Assembly: GCA_003290165.1 (NCBI GenBank)
Contig: QNQO01008328.1
Span: forward strand, 558,001 to 622,000
DNA length: 64,000 nt
Direction: 5' to 3'
Origin: Berberis thunbergii
Taxonomy: Eukaryota; Streptophyta; Magnoliopsida; Ranunculales; Berberidaceae
The translations under genes were made by a program, and so were the position numbers. The notes below the pieces were generated by a model. It made no database searches. It was not told where the DNA came from and worked only from the letters and a program-made list of their open reading frames with translations. The number at the start of each line of letters is the position of its first letter. Positions within the stretch are counted from its first letter, which is position 1. This document shows positions 32,401 through 43,730 of this stretch, piece by piece.

Positions 32401-35400
32401 TTTGCTCCATTCCTTATTGGTAAACCTCATAAATAGCCAATTATGAACATGTTAGAAAGTAATTCACCTGTCACCATTTCATTTGTAAACTCAGAAGGAC
32501 TTTTATTATGGCACTGCTTAGCTCTATGGTACACTTTTTTCTCTTTGCAGCTGTTGTTATATGTTAATAAGATTTGTGGTTAATTATCTTTGGCAGAGGA
32601 TGTTAAAGTTGCACCTGTCCTATTGAAGGAACCATTAAAAAGTAAATGGGATGACGAAGATGCAGATGATGATGATGTGAAGGAGTCTTGGGAAGATGAT
32701 GATGAAACTGTTCCAGTACAGCTCTTCATTACTTTTTTATATTTCCTCTTGCATCTATTTCAGAAAATAAATTAATTGCTCAAGTGCAGAACTAGTCGCA
32801 ATGTCATGCAATGAGAGAAGGAATATCTGGGGCTAATTTTCTTAAGCACGGCATAGAACAAGTCATTGTGCCTTGAACAGAGAGAATGTTTCTTGAAATT
32901 GAGATGAACACAGAATGGGGCACAATGTTGTGATTGTGTGGCTAGAGCTACTTTACTAGACAATCAGTTGAAGAAGAGATAAATTGTTAATGTCAGATGT
33001 CAAATATCACCATTAATTTTGTTTTGATGTGTGTGATTTAGAGGATGTTTCCCTCTATGAAAACCTTTTAACAGTTTAACTAAATGATATTACTTTTAAA
33101 TTAAGTGACGAAAAAATGAGTATGTGAAATTCTTTGCAAATTTTAGTGACAATCACATGAGCATACTACTGCGTATTGAAAAGGGAATTTTCCTTTAATA
33201 ATTTGGTTGATCTTGTTAAGTGGATTTTGAAAATCAACAAAGAGGATACCAAAGTCATCTAATGTTATGCTGGATTCAGGTATAGTTCTGCTAGTGATTA
33301 GGGCATCTCTGCAGCATTATCCCAGAGTGCATGACATAACTGTTGTTTTTGTTCTAATCAGGCACCTGCACCAGAACCTCCTGTGGAAAAGAGCACTAAG
33401 ACATCTTTGGCGAAAGCTAGTGAAAGGAAAGGAGAAGCTGCTGAAGTAGAAAAGCAAGAGGTTTTGGATCCTGTTGCAGAGAAGCTTCGTCAACAAAGGT
33501 AAAAATTAATACGACACTTATCTCCTTGACGAGGAAATGATTTGAATACCTCTTTACTTCACTCTATTATCTGTTCAGATAGTGAAAATTTTGTTTTCTA
33601 ATAAGGAGTTCATTCTCAGAATATTGTTCTCCACTTGGGGTATTTAGGATATTATGCACAACTAGTTCTTTTAAATAAGTGTATATCATGGAACCATTTA
33701 TGGATGGAGATTAACTTTGGATGTGCTTTTGCCACAAGGTCATCTTAGTCTTCTTGATTAATACTTCTTTTTGGTTTTTGGTTTTTGGTTATACTTCACC
33801 CCTAAATATAAGGAGAAGACACGTACAGAGTATTTGGTGATTCGACCGGACATTACAGTCTGCAGTGGGATTATTTTTACACAAACGAAAAGAAATAAAT
33901 CCTTTCTTGTTACTTGTTGACTCTTGTCAACTGAAGGAGCAATGCATGTTGGATTTTGCAGATTCCCAAAATGCTATAATTGCTATATATTTATTTTTCT
34001 ATTGTAGACTTGTGGAAGAAGCTGATTACAAGACCACCGCTGAACTTTTTGGCAAAACGGGTGATGAAAAGTCCCTCGAGATTTTCATTCCCAAATCGGA
34101 AAGTGATTTTCTAGAGTATGCAGAGCTTATCTCTCATAAACTCCGACCATATGAGGTGTGTTAAGCTGCTTACTTTTAAGGTTTTCCAAGATGTTGTTTG
34201 ATTATGATTATGAAATAACGACACATTCCATGTTCTCAAAGTGGCATTGACTTTTTTTGTTTTTTACTTTCTTCATGGCTCCATTCTAATTTGAACTTTG
34301 ACATTGCTTTGTTTCAATACCAGAAAAGCTTCCATTACATGGGCTTACTCAAGGCAGTAATGAGATTGTCAACAACGGCTCTGAAAGGGGCGGAAGTAAA
34401 GGAGGTTGCTTCTTCCATAACAGCAACTGCTAACGAAAAGCTCAAAGCCGAGAAAGAAGCTGCTGGGAAAAAGAAACCAGGTAAGTGAACTAGGCCAAAC
34501 CTCATATTCTCTTTCATAAGGAACCATTTGGTCGGTCGGTCCTGTCTTTTGTTGTCATGGACACAGCTGTTAAGTTCACTTCTTGCATTGGTCATATATA
34601 TAAAAGATATTTTAGACTGACTTGAGTCAATCAAGTCACCTCAACCACCTGTTTTCTGTAGTCAATATACTGTTGTATAGTTCTGATTTGGGTGAAATAA
34701 TTTGTGTGGCTATGGCTACTCAAATTTATTGCATCATGTATGCTTGAATGCAATAAACTGGGTAGTTGTCTGGGTGAGCTTAAGGCTTATTTACGTTGTC
34801 TGATGCATTGGTAGCTGTATTTAATGATTTAAATAGTCATAATACTCATCTAAGCCGAACCCGTCTAATTGTCGAGGAAAGCAGCGAAGAAAACAGCGAG
34901 GGACCCCACAGGGGGGAGGGGGAGCCGTCCATCCCTCCGGGATGTGCATTTGACTTTTCAACATACGCATCCCCGGGGTTGAAAACGCGCATCCCGGGGG
35001 GAATGGACGGCTCCCCCTCCGCCCTGTGGGGTCCCTTCGCTGTTTTCCTCGCCATTTCCCTCTACAATTAGATTTTATTAAAACTAGCTGACAGATAGCA
35101 AATGCTGTTAAGAAAGCAAAAAGCTTCTGCAATTGCTATCTGTATCACCCTTGGTCTTGAAAATCAGATTTTACTTTTAGCAGCTTTTGAAAAATAAATA
35201 ACTTAACAAAAATTGTTTTCACAAGACAGGAAACACTTCCTGGTCACGTTCAAAATCATCTTTTAGCTTCTCTTTAGCTTAAGCAAAGGCATTATAATAG
35301 TCTTATTGATTATTTTTACTGTGTTAATTGAAGGGGGGGGGGGGGGGGGGGGTATGTTTGAGTTAGATCCACATTTACAAAATTTTTCTTGTACGTTATT

Positions 35401-35551
35401 AAGCTTCCATTGCTTGTTACTGATCTTTATGAGACTTGTTTCTTTGTTTGCCTCAGCCACAAAGAAGAAACAGCTTCTTGTTGACAAGGTTGATGACGAA
35501 GCCGTTGTTACTGGTTCTTATGATGCTCTTGATGATTATGATTTTATGTGA
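29488..35551 (+). CDS. Eukaryotic translation initiation factor 3 subunit J (eIF3j), 6 coding exons
   Basis: Exons 29488-29500, 32597-32715, 33362-33498, 34008-34155, 34324-34480 and 35457-35551 join in frame to 222 codons plus stop, the usual length for plant eIF3j. All introns are GT-AG. The protein starts MEDWED, then KSKWDDEDADDDDVKESWED (the acidic N-terminal motif of the family), a Pro/Lys-rich linker (APAPEPPVEK), LDPVAEKLRQQR, then EADYKTTAELFG, ESDFLEYAELISHKLRPYE and KSFHYMGLLKAVMR, and ends YDALDDYDFM. eIF3j is a loosely bound eIF3 subunit that sits near the decoding centre and mRNA entry channel of the 40S subunit during initiation and ribosome recycling. No stop or frameshift was seen. 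Intron 1 (3.1 kb) and intron 5 carry transposon insertions. Confidence 0.93.
31085..31260 (+). pseudogene. Decayed LINE RT-associated zinc-binding (zf-RVT) remnant
   Basis: The plus strand reads SILTIDNNLTQRDVIIPNY then a cysteine-containing segment and RIWSFLAS with stops in between. This resembles the zf-RVT domain found after the reverse transcriptase of plant LINEs (ILTIDNL.KR...PN.C..C....E....LW). It is heavily decayed and tentative. Confidence 0.35.
31507..32051. mobile_element. hAT-type MITE, copy 1 (in eIF3j intron 1)
   Basis: The element starts CAAGGATTGTGATTTC and ends GAAATCACAATCCTTG, a perfect 16-bp terminal inverted repeat. It is flanked by the 8-bp direct repeat GTTACGAC (31499-31506 and 32052-32059). 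An 8-bp duplication with a C-A-x-G-G start is typical of hAT elements. The interior is AT-rich with no transposase. A second copy lies at 58132-58705. Confidence 0.88.
34864..35071. mobile_element. Palindromic MITE in eIF3j intron 5
   Basis: Starts CTAATTGTCGAGGAAA and ends TTTCCCTCTACAATTAG. The two arms (gaaaacagcgagggaccccaca / ctgtggggtcccttcgctgttttc, and gagccgtccatccc / gggaatggacggctc) are long imperfect inverted repeats, so the single strand would fold into a hairpin. A related element with the same terminal sequence lies at 36162-36280. The target duplication could not be settled. Confidence 0.7.
35333..35352 (+). repeat. 20-base G homopolymer
   Basis: An uninterrupted run of about 20 G on the coding strand of eIF3j intron 5, about 100 bases upstream of exon 6. 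It could form G-quadruplex structures in DNA or pre-mRNA. Assembly length of such runs is unreliable. Confidence 0.85.
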
Positions 35552-36161
35552 GCAACATTTACTGGGATATGAGCTTCTCTTTCCCCAATTATTTAAATTG
35601 TAAACTAGGATCACCCAAGGCTTCAATGTAAAACAAGAAAGTAGAAGGGATCCTGCGGCCTTTTAACTACCCCTCCCCATTCTGGAGATTTATCTGAGCT
35701 TGTGCTGAATTGTGAGTGATTTGTCAAACAGTTTTGAGTTGTTGCTACCATTTATTTTCGGGTCTTAATAGCTTGTTTGACATGTGATTGTGAAACCACA
35801 ATAGATGTCATGCATGGGTTAAGATTGTGCTTGAAATTTCTATTGAATTCATTGATTTTGAGGTTCTCTTTATTCATTAGAATAGTAGTCATGTAATGCA
35901 GACAGAAGTGCAGAAAATTGCAACTTTGTGTTGTTAGTTGGCATTTTCTTGCGTCACATCATTTTTTTGTTCTTTTAAGGAATTTTCAGGGCTTAAGCTC
36001 TGAAAAATGTAATAGCCATCAACTATCTCGACTCTGGAGGTGGGAATTTTCCCTGGTTAAAGTCGAGGGATGTTTCTTGATTTAAGAGGAAACCTCTAAA
36101 CTCTCGGTAAGGGTCCAATCAGTGTTTTGTCAGAGCTACTAGAAGGGTTAGAAGAGTAAGG
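35552..36161 (+). other. eIF3j 3' UTR and downstream flank
   Basis: AT-rich sequence after the stop codon. No gene is seen. The 3' end of the transcript probably lies within the first 350 bases. Confidence 0.45.
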
Positions 36162-36280
36162 CTAACTGGCGAGGAAACCATCCCCCTTGCGATGCGTGCA
36201 AGGGATGGAAGGCATGCATTGCGAGGGGGATAGAGGGTCATCCCTCAGCTGATTTTCTCGCTGGTTTCCTCGACAATTAG
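36162..36280. mobile_element. Small MITE related to 34864-35071
   Basis: Starts CTAACTGGCGAGGAAACC and ends GGTTTCCTCGACAATTAG, matching the ends of the MITE in eIF3j intron 5. The middle has inverted segments (tcccccttgcgatg / cattgcgaggggga). Confidence 0.6.
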
Positions 36281-36541
36281 AATTTTCCGGGTTAGAAAGT
36301 AAATGAGTTTTGTACATAATGGACAGCTCATAATTAAATGTTCTAGACAACTCGTTCCTCAATGTTATTATGCTTTACCAAAATGATATTCTAAAATACT
36401 AGTAGTGAGTCCGAGGTATTGTTGGTTAGTCGTTGATAACGTTGGTCAGCCTTAGGATATGTTGGTCAGCAGTAGAGACTCCTAGGTAAGTCGCCAAGTT
36501 GAGCGCAGTTAGGTGGTCCCATATCAGGTGGTCCGAGTATA

Positions 36542-36892
36542 GTGTCCTACCCCTATTCTAAGAAAATCAAGAAAATGTCTTTGTTTTCAAAATTTACTCG
36601 TTCTTCTAGTTTTAGGTCAAGTAATCTCAATTTACAAAATAGAATGGAATGTAGAATTCCAGAAATAGAAAAGAATTTACAAAAATGGTCTATACCAGAA
36701 GTTCCTTACAAGAAATTTATGAAGTTTTTCAATCTTTGTTTTCTCAAAAATTTGAAGATCTCATAGACATTGTCGAACAAACAGTGCCTTTGAATGGATC
36801 TTTGGAATCCAAACAATTGTTTTCAAATCAAACACTTAACTATTTAAAAGTCAAGGATACAAGTATGTCCATATCGGGTTAATCCAGATAGG
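36542..36892 (+). pseudogene. EPRV ORF1 N-terminal region, broken
   Basis: Two overlapping short frames (36542-36766 and 36685-36882) show a Ser-rich basic start (FSKFTRSSSFRSSN) followed by helix-rich sequence ending LKVKDTSMS. The frame shift lies around 36685-36766. This is probably the beginning of the ORF1 polyprotein ahead of the movement-protein domain. Function not known. Confidence 0.5.
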
Positions 36893-36932
36893 TCTCTAAC
36901 CTCTTACAAGAATAGGGTTAGACACTTGTGCC

Positions 36933-37421
36933 TTGATCGCTCTTCACGATTGCAGACACAATAGGTTTCATGATTCTCTGTTTGGCATTGCAGAATCAAC
37001 CTTAGACATGGGTCTAGTCTATTTCGACTGTTACCCCCAATTTTTAGTGTCTCTCAAGGATCCAAATGTCCTTGAAACACTAACTCTCAATCTTCAGACC
37101 TCTGGCTTTGACATGCTTGAAGGATCTAAACCTCTTGCCCTTATCTACAATAAGGTCATGACGACTCAGTTAAGCCCAAAAGCTTTAATGGAGTCTGACA
37201 AAGGATACACCATCATGTTCCAGGCCAACAAGGACAAAACTAGTGTGATTATTCCCAAAACAATACACTGGAATCAAGTCACCCTACCTGAAACATGGCA
37301 GGTTCAAGCTGCTCCTAGAAAACCTCCTTCTAGTCAGCTCAATCAAGTTGTGACCCTACCTGATGGTACAGTTGAACTACAATTCTCTGAACAAGAAAAT
37401 GAAAATCAATCACCAACATAA
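36933..37421 (+). pseudogene. EPRV movement-protein domain (30K-type), truncated frame
   Basis: A 162-codon open stretch containing DSLFGIAESTLDMGLVYFDC then FLVSLKDPNVLETLTLNLQT resembles the caulimovirid movement protein, which modifies plasmodesmata for cell-to-cell spread. It is cut by frame changes on both sides (stop at 37421; the N-terminal part is in another frame). It shares the strand and order expected for ORF1. Confidence 0.6.
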
Positions 37422-37604
37422 TCGAAAATGAATTTCCTGTCTCAATTGAATGTTTTATATGTTCCATTTAAGTTAAACAAAGAACAAATAAATCAAGAAT
37501 AAATGCAAGAGAGCAATAAGCAAAAACGTCAATTGTTTTATGCTTAAACAACTTGATCCCAAAGAACAGATTTATGAAAACAGTTTTATGAATGTTGTGA
37601 AGAA

Positions 37605-39482
37605 ATGAAAGAAAATCTATCATTTTTTTATTGGTATTTTAATGTTTATCTTCAAAACATAAAAGTCATAAAAACTGATTCTAAATTTTGGCGTACAATT
37701 GAGAATCAAAACACTGAATCAATCTTGCTACCTCTTGAAGAAATTAAATTTTCTACATTAGGTTATGAATTAACTGCCTCACCCTTTAAAGATCCTTCAA
37801 CAGATAACACATTTAAAGGTTTAGGTAGAATAATTCAACAAAATAACTATACAAACATTTTACTTCACGAAATTGGAGATAAAATGATTCAAGATCAAAT
37901 TCAACAAGATTCTTTGAAACAAGAACAACTTTCAAGAAAGCAATCTGTGAAAACAAAGCCAATAACGTACTTCACACCTATGTCTATTGACCAAAATGTT
38001 TTTACCACACCAAATCATTTGATTCAACAAATTGATGCAAAATTAGTTGCATTAAATTTTGAATCAAAATTAAGAATCAATAACTTGTCCAACCCAGACA
38101 ATGGAACTGATTCTGACAATAATGATTTTGATCTAATGGCTGAATTGGATAAATTAAATTATATTCAATATCAAGCCAATCCTATAAGATATGCTAGATC
38201 TTATAGACAAAATCAGAATCCTTTACCAATCACCAGAAACTTTTATCATAGGCCTTCTTTACCTGATATGCAGTATGAAGAAAAGTCTCTCCATACCTAT
38301 GGATCATTTTCTACAGGTAACCTCTATACTTGGAATATAGACGGTTTAACCGAAGAAAATATCATTAAGTTAACCCAAGAAATGGTCATGATGACATCTG
38401 CCCATCGCAACGAAAATAATAATGATGGAACAATTGCCTCAATCATCATCGCTGGCTTTTCCGGTTTACTTAAAGGTTGGTGGGATAATTATTTATCCAG
38501 TGGTGAACAACAAGCAATCTTACAAGTTGTAAAAGTTGATGGTAATGGTTTTCCTATTAAGGTTGAAGGAGGTATGGAAATCCCTGACTCTATTTCTTCC
38601 TTAATATTCTGTATTCTGAAACATTTTATTGGTGACCCCAGTGAATTTCAGAATAAGTCTAAAGACTTGCTGATGATACATAAATTTCCAACCTTTAGCC
38701 ATTTCAGATGATACAAAGATATCTTCCTTAAGAAGGTTATGCTTCAAGCCGAAGTCAGTAACCCCTTCTGGAAGAGAAAGTTCATTTCTGGTCTTCCAAC
38801 AATCTTTGCTAAAACCGTTAGAGGAAAATTACAAGAAATCCACCAAGGTGGCATCCCTTATGAGAATCTAACCCTTGGTGATTTAATAGCTTTCATTAAC
38901 AAATGTGCATTACAAATATGTAATGATTTAAGATTCAAATCTCAACTCAAAAAACAAAACATTCACGGTCCTAAGGAATTGGGAGATTTCTGTCAGCAAT
39001 ATGGATATGAAGATTTTAATATTCCAAATAAAAAATCATCTCAATCCAAATTACAATACAAATCTCATCCTGTTTGCCAGTGCAAGTCTAAGAAACTTTA
39101 TGGGCCTAAACAACTTAAAGATCTTAGCAAGTACTATAGCAAACCCAAGAAGCACGAGTCTCACAAACCCAAGCCCAAACAATTTAAGAAACATAATGAT
39201 TATGGTCCAACATCTAAGCCCGTTTGCTTTAAATATGGACGTCCAAGTAATTATGCCAAAAACTGTAGGACAACCCAAAAAATACAAACTCTTCAGGCTT
39301 CTGAAGATATTAAGCAAATGTTTTTACAAGTTCTGATGGATTCAGAAGCTGAATCATCCGATGAAAAACTTCAAATTTTTAATTTGAATCATTCTTCTGA
39401 TTCTGACACATCAGATAATTCTGATCAGTGTGTAGAAGCTTGTAACTGCAATACCATCAACATGTTATCAACAACAAAATAA
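37605..39482 (+). pseudogene. EPRV coat-protein region with degenerate zinc knuckle
   Basis: Two frames (37605-38711 and 38739-39482) are separated by a stop/frameshift near 38712. The first contains a helix-rich coat-like segment (FSGLLKGWWDNYL, ILKHFIGDP), the second FWKRKFISGLP and YENLTLGDLIAFI, then a Lys-rich basic region and CFKYGRPSNYAKNC at about 39226-39267. The last is the position of the CCHC zinc knuckle; here the second Cys is Tyr and the His is Asn. An acidic Ser/Asp tail follows. The coat protein packages the viral genome. Confidence 0.65.
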
Positions 39483-39740
39483 TCTAGCATTCTTTTGGAC
39501 TTCGTTGATAAAATTGATGATCCCAAGCTTAAGACTGAGTATCTTCAGCATATTAAGTCTTCAATAACAAAACCAAAAGGATCTCCAGAAATTATCAATC
39601 ATTTCTACAACCACAAAGAAATCATTGATAGATTTAAAAGATCTTTTCAATCTCTCAATCAGGCCAGTCTTTCTGACCTCCAATATGAAGTTAACAATAT
39701 CAAAAAGAAATTGTTATGCTAAAACAAAATCAAACTCTTC

Positions 39741-40004
39741 TTGACTTACGAGTGCAAAGTATGCATACGTCAGTCATTCCTCAAGAAGCTTCTTCTTCTT
39801 AACCTCCTCTTTAGACAGAAGAACCATCTCTTTTTCCTTAATACAATAAACATGGTGAAACATCAGAAATGGTATGTAGATGTTGACTTAGTCATTAACA
39901 AAGAGTTGATTATTCCAACAATCGCTTTTGTTGACTCTGATGCTGATTTGAATTGCATAGCTGAAAGATTAATTCCTGCTAAGTATTTCCAAATCACCAG
40001 GTAA
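39741..40004 (+). pseudogene. EPRV aspartic protease domain, degenerate
   Basis: An open stretch with WYVDVDLVI and then FVDSDADLNCI at about 39927-39960. The active-site motif normally reads D-S/T-G-A; here the Gly position is Asp, so it is not expected to be active. It stops at 40004. 39495-39722 between coat and protease is an open frame without recognisable domain. Confidence 0.6.
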
Positions 40005-40396
40005 AAGCTTTATACTACTGACAACTCACAATTACAAATTCATTACAAATTAACTAATGCTCACATTTGTAAAAATAAAGTTTGCATTAAACAAGATTTT
40101 TTACTTGTTAAAAACATGGTTCCAAAGGTAATTCTTGGAACTCCCTTCTTTGCAGCCATAACTTTTTTTTCAGTTTTAAAACCCAGATTTTAGGAACTGA
40201 TGTTGAGTTAAAGTTTTTATTCAAACCTGAAATTATAGAAATAAATCATGTCAAGACTGATGTGTGTTTTCTTAATTTCATTTCACAAAAACAACAACAC
40301 TTACAATCTTTAAAAACATAAATTGCATATAAACGCATTGATAATCAAATCCAAAAGCCTAAACTTCAGAATAAAATTGTCTAGTACCATGAACAT

Positions 40397-41788
40397 TTGA
40401 AAAGTAAGTTATGTGCTGAATTCCCCAATGCTTTTTGGCATCGTAAGAGACACGTGGTTCGTCTCCCTTATGAGCCATCCTTTCATGAGAGCAAAATTCC
40501 AACCAAAGCTAGGCCAATTCAAATGAATGTTGAGCTAATGGAATATTGCAAACAAGAGATTCAACAATTGTTGAATAAGAACCTCATCCGACATTCCAAG
40601 TCTCCTTGGAGTTGTTCTGCTTTATCTGTTAGAAAGGCCGCAGAACTTGAGCGCGGAAGTCCTCTCTTAGTCATCAATTACAAACCCCTCAGTTAGGTCC
40701 TTCAATGGATTAGGTATCCAATCCCCAATAAGAGAGATCTTCTTAAGAGATTACATTCAGCATGTGTATTCTCTAAATTTGATCTGAAATCTGGATTCTG
40801 ACATATTCATATTCATCCCTTTGATAGATATAAGATTGTTTTCAATGTTCCCTTTGGACATTACGAATGGAATGTAATGCCCTTTGGTCTCAAGAATGCT
40901 CCCAACAAGTTTCAAAATATCATGAATGAGATCCTTTCACCTTTCTCCTCATTCACAATCGTGTATATCGATGATATACTTGTTTTCTCTGAGTCCATTG
41001 CAGCCCATTGGAAACACTTGTATCAATTTGAAAAATGCATCAAAGAAAATGGTTTGGTTTTATCACCTACCAAAATCAATTTGTTTCAAACAAACATTAG
41101 ATTTTTAGGTCACAAGATTTTTCATGGGACTCTCACTTTCATTTCAAGAGCAGTTGATTTTACAGACAAGTTTTCTGATGAAATTCGGGACAAAACCCAA
41201 TTACAAAGATTTTTAAGATCTTTAAATTATGCTGCTGATTTTTACAAAGGCATCTGTGTTTTACTTAAACCACTGTTTGCTAGGCTTAAGAAAAATCCAG
41301 GCCCATGGACTACAGTCCATACCCAAGTTGTTCGTCAAGTCAAAGCCCAAGTCAAGAGTCTTCCTTGCTTAGGAATCTCAGATCCCAAGGTTTTCAAGAT
41401 AGTAGAAACAGTTGCATCTAACCAAGGGTACGGTGGTATTCTTAAACATCGTTTTCCTGATTCTACCACAATCCAATTAGTCAGGTACCATTCTGGTACT
41501 TGGAACTCTATTCAAGTCAATTACTCAACAGTCAAAAAAGAAGTTTTATCGATTGTTTTGTGCATCATGAAATTTCAAGATGATTTAACAAATCAAAATT
41601 TTCTTTTACGCGTTGATTGCAAATCTGCAAAAGAGATTTTAACAAAAGATGTTTTAAATTTCGTGTCCAAACAGATTTTTGCCAGATGGCAAGGCCTTTT
41701 ATCTGCATTCGATTTTGAAATTGAATTTATAAAAGGAGAAGACAACTCTCTAGTTGACTTCCTCACTAAAGAATTTATCCAAAAATGA
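40397..41788 (+). pseudogene. EPRV reverse transcriptase-RNase H domain, interrupted by stops
   Basis: RT motifs are in order: HVVRLPYEPSF, KNLIRHSKSPWSCSA, YPIPNKRDLL, FSKFDLKSGF, GHYEWNVMPFGLKNAP and the catalytic YIDDILVFS at 40964-40990. RNase H follows, ending FDFEIEFIKGEDNSLVDFLT. In-frame stops occur at about 40694 and 40799, inside the RT domain, so the enzyme cannot be made whole. The C-terminal 303 codons (40877-41788) are uninterrupted. The domain would copy the pregenomic RNA to DNA. Confidence 0.88.
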
Positions 41789-43275
41789 GTTCGCAGAGCT
41801 CATCCTCTTCGCAGGTTCCCTCTGCAAAACCTCAATCAAAAGCCCATTATGCTATGCAGCCTTCTGTTACTCAGCTTAGGCCTCCTCTTTCTTATGTTTT
41901 TTCATTAACCAATCCCTATCAGCCCCTCCAAGAAGATGAATCAAGTTCTACAATGACTTCGTTCCCGAAGACTCAAGCACCCCTTCAAAACACTTATGTT
42001 ACCAAATCTTGTCTCGAACCTCTTTTCATGCTCGAACCAAGTTTGTATTCCCTTATCAAGGATCCTCATGCGATCGCAGGACATGTGTTCACTCCCAAGG
42101 TACTGTTTGAAGAATCAAACAGTCTCAAAACCCAGCAATTTTATGAATTCATTTTGGTAGACACCGACTCAGTGGTGATCACTCACAATCAAGAGAAATC
42201 TAATCCAGATAAGATTTCTCACTCCAAGTGTTAGATTTTGAAGATTATGTCAGAAGCAGACTGGAAGCAACATCCGCTCTACCACAAGAAATTTTCTGTC
42301 AACTATCTTCCTCAATCTTTCAATTATCTCGACTACAAGCAAGCCTGGTCTAGAGCATTCATCGTTCCATCTCAGAACTGCTCTCATTCTTGGTTTTTCT
42401 TTTTCTGCAAAAAGTTCAAGCAAGCTTCAATCCCTCTTTGGTTCCAACACACATGGTGGAATCACTTTGGAGCTCAAGTTGGTATCCTTCCTCCTCCAGT
42501 GAACGAAGGATGGCAAATTTTTAAGTCTAAGTTCAATCCGCCAACACTTGTCCCTCAACAGGTTTTGTTTTTATGGTTCTTTATCAAGTTCAATCTTACT
42601 TGGATCAACTGCTGGGATTTCTCTGTTTCAGCTCTTACAAGTATCAATCAATCGGCTCAACCTCCTCTATGGTTTTGTCGACGTTTCAAGATCAAGTGGT
42701 GGCCAACCTTTGACCACAGTCATACAACAAAAGATGGTGTCATCAAGTTCTTCTCAGGCAATATGTCTCCAGTTCAACCTGTAGCCAATCCTGATAAGAT
42801 CCCTTCTCAAGCAAAACTTCTTAGACAACACATTAAGAAGCAGTTACGAAGCAAGCTACAAAAGCTCAGCTCATGGAAACTTTGTCAAAAATTGCATCTG
42901 AAGATTCTGACGAAGAAGACGATGCAACAAACTCCAGTGGGCCCAGCAATGAAGACGATTGCTTTGGCATCTTTCCGCCATTCGCATAAGTCTGACCCTA
43001 TAATCATAATGGTGTTTCTCCATTATTACAAGCATCTGCCAGCTCCGCTAGCAGCTAAAATGCTTTCGGCTATGATATCCGACAACATCTTCTGTTCTTT
43101 TTTAAAAGCAAGCTCGTGGTCCAACAGTAACCACTCAAGTCAAAAGTGTACAGTTGCAGCATCTCTCAACAGTACCTCCATTTTCTTTTCAACATCAAGA
43201 CAAGCAAAGAATAAGGCTCCTCCTCATCCTCCACTCAAGCCTTCAAGAAGACTTATCTCTTCTCTTGCGAATTAG
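41785..43275 (+). pseudogene. EPRV ORF2, function unknown, split
   Basis: Two open stretches, 41785-42234 and 42238-43275, are separated by a single stop. The first ATG overlaps the end of the RT-RNase H frame by four bases (atga), as in a translational coupling or reinitiation junction. It starts MSSQSSSSSQVPSAKPQS. The second part is rich in Trp and Phe (WFFFFCKKF, FQHTWWNHFG, FLWFFIKFNLTWINCW). Florendoviruses have an ORF2 of unknown function in this position. No catalytic motif was recognised. Confidence 0.6.
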
Positions 43276-43440
43276 CCTATATAATAAGATGTAAGTTTTC
43301 ATTGTAAGACAGACGAAATTAGAACCCCTTCCCTGATGTAAACCTTAGAAGCTTTCCTCTCCAAGTCCTCTACTGTAATCCTTCCTTCTCTTCTTCATGT
43401 AAGTCATGTAAGTTTATCTTTTAATAAAAAGCATATTTCT
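43260..43440 (+). promoter_or_regulatory. EPRV pregenomic promoter and polyadenylation region
   Basis: A TATA-like ctatataataag lies at 43270-43281 just after ORF2. An aataaa hexamer lies at about 43424 (ttttaataaaaagc). This spacing fits the caulimovirid arrangement in which transcription starts upstream of the poly(A) signal and the RNA is terminally redundant. Confidence 0.5.
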
Positions 43441-43715
43441 TATTTATTTGTTTTCATTAACACTTTATTCTTAGATCTAGTCTTTGGTGATCTTACAGTT
43501 AAACTCCAAGTGTAAATCAGGAAACTGACTTGAAGTTGTATCGATCTATTGAACAGATTAAAGAATAAATCTTTAAAATGTTTATTATTTATCTTATCTA
43601 TGTTTGTCTGAGTGTTTTACTATTTTTGTATGTTCTCTTTTCTCCTGTCTTTCTATATCTGTTCTAGATTTGTAATTGTGTTACTTGCTTAAACCTAGTT
43701 GTCCTGAGTAACGAT

Positions 43716-43730
43716 TGGTATCAAAGCCAT
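43716..43730 (+). other. EPRV primer binding site, initiator Met-tRNA type
   Basis: tggtatcaaagccat differs at one base from the TGGTATCAGAGCCAT complementary to the 3' end of plant initiator tRNA-Met, the primer for caulimovirid minus-strand synthesis. Confidence 0.75.

Larger units (their letters stand above)
29501..32596 (+). other. eIF3j intron 1 with repeat-rich content
   Basis: A 3.1-kb intron. It contains ACC-rich simple sequence (29850-30010 and 30560-30830), a possible LINE remnant (31085-31260) and a 545-bp hAT MITE (31507-32051). No other exon was recognised. Confidence 0.7.

Noticed and set aside
36542..43275. Possible LTR retrotransposon instead of a pararetrovirus
   Set aside because: No LTRs and no integrase; a movement-protein-like domain, downstream ORF2 and terminal leader redundancy fit Caulimoviridae.
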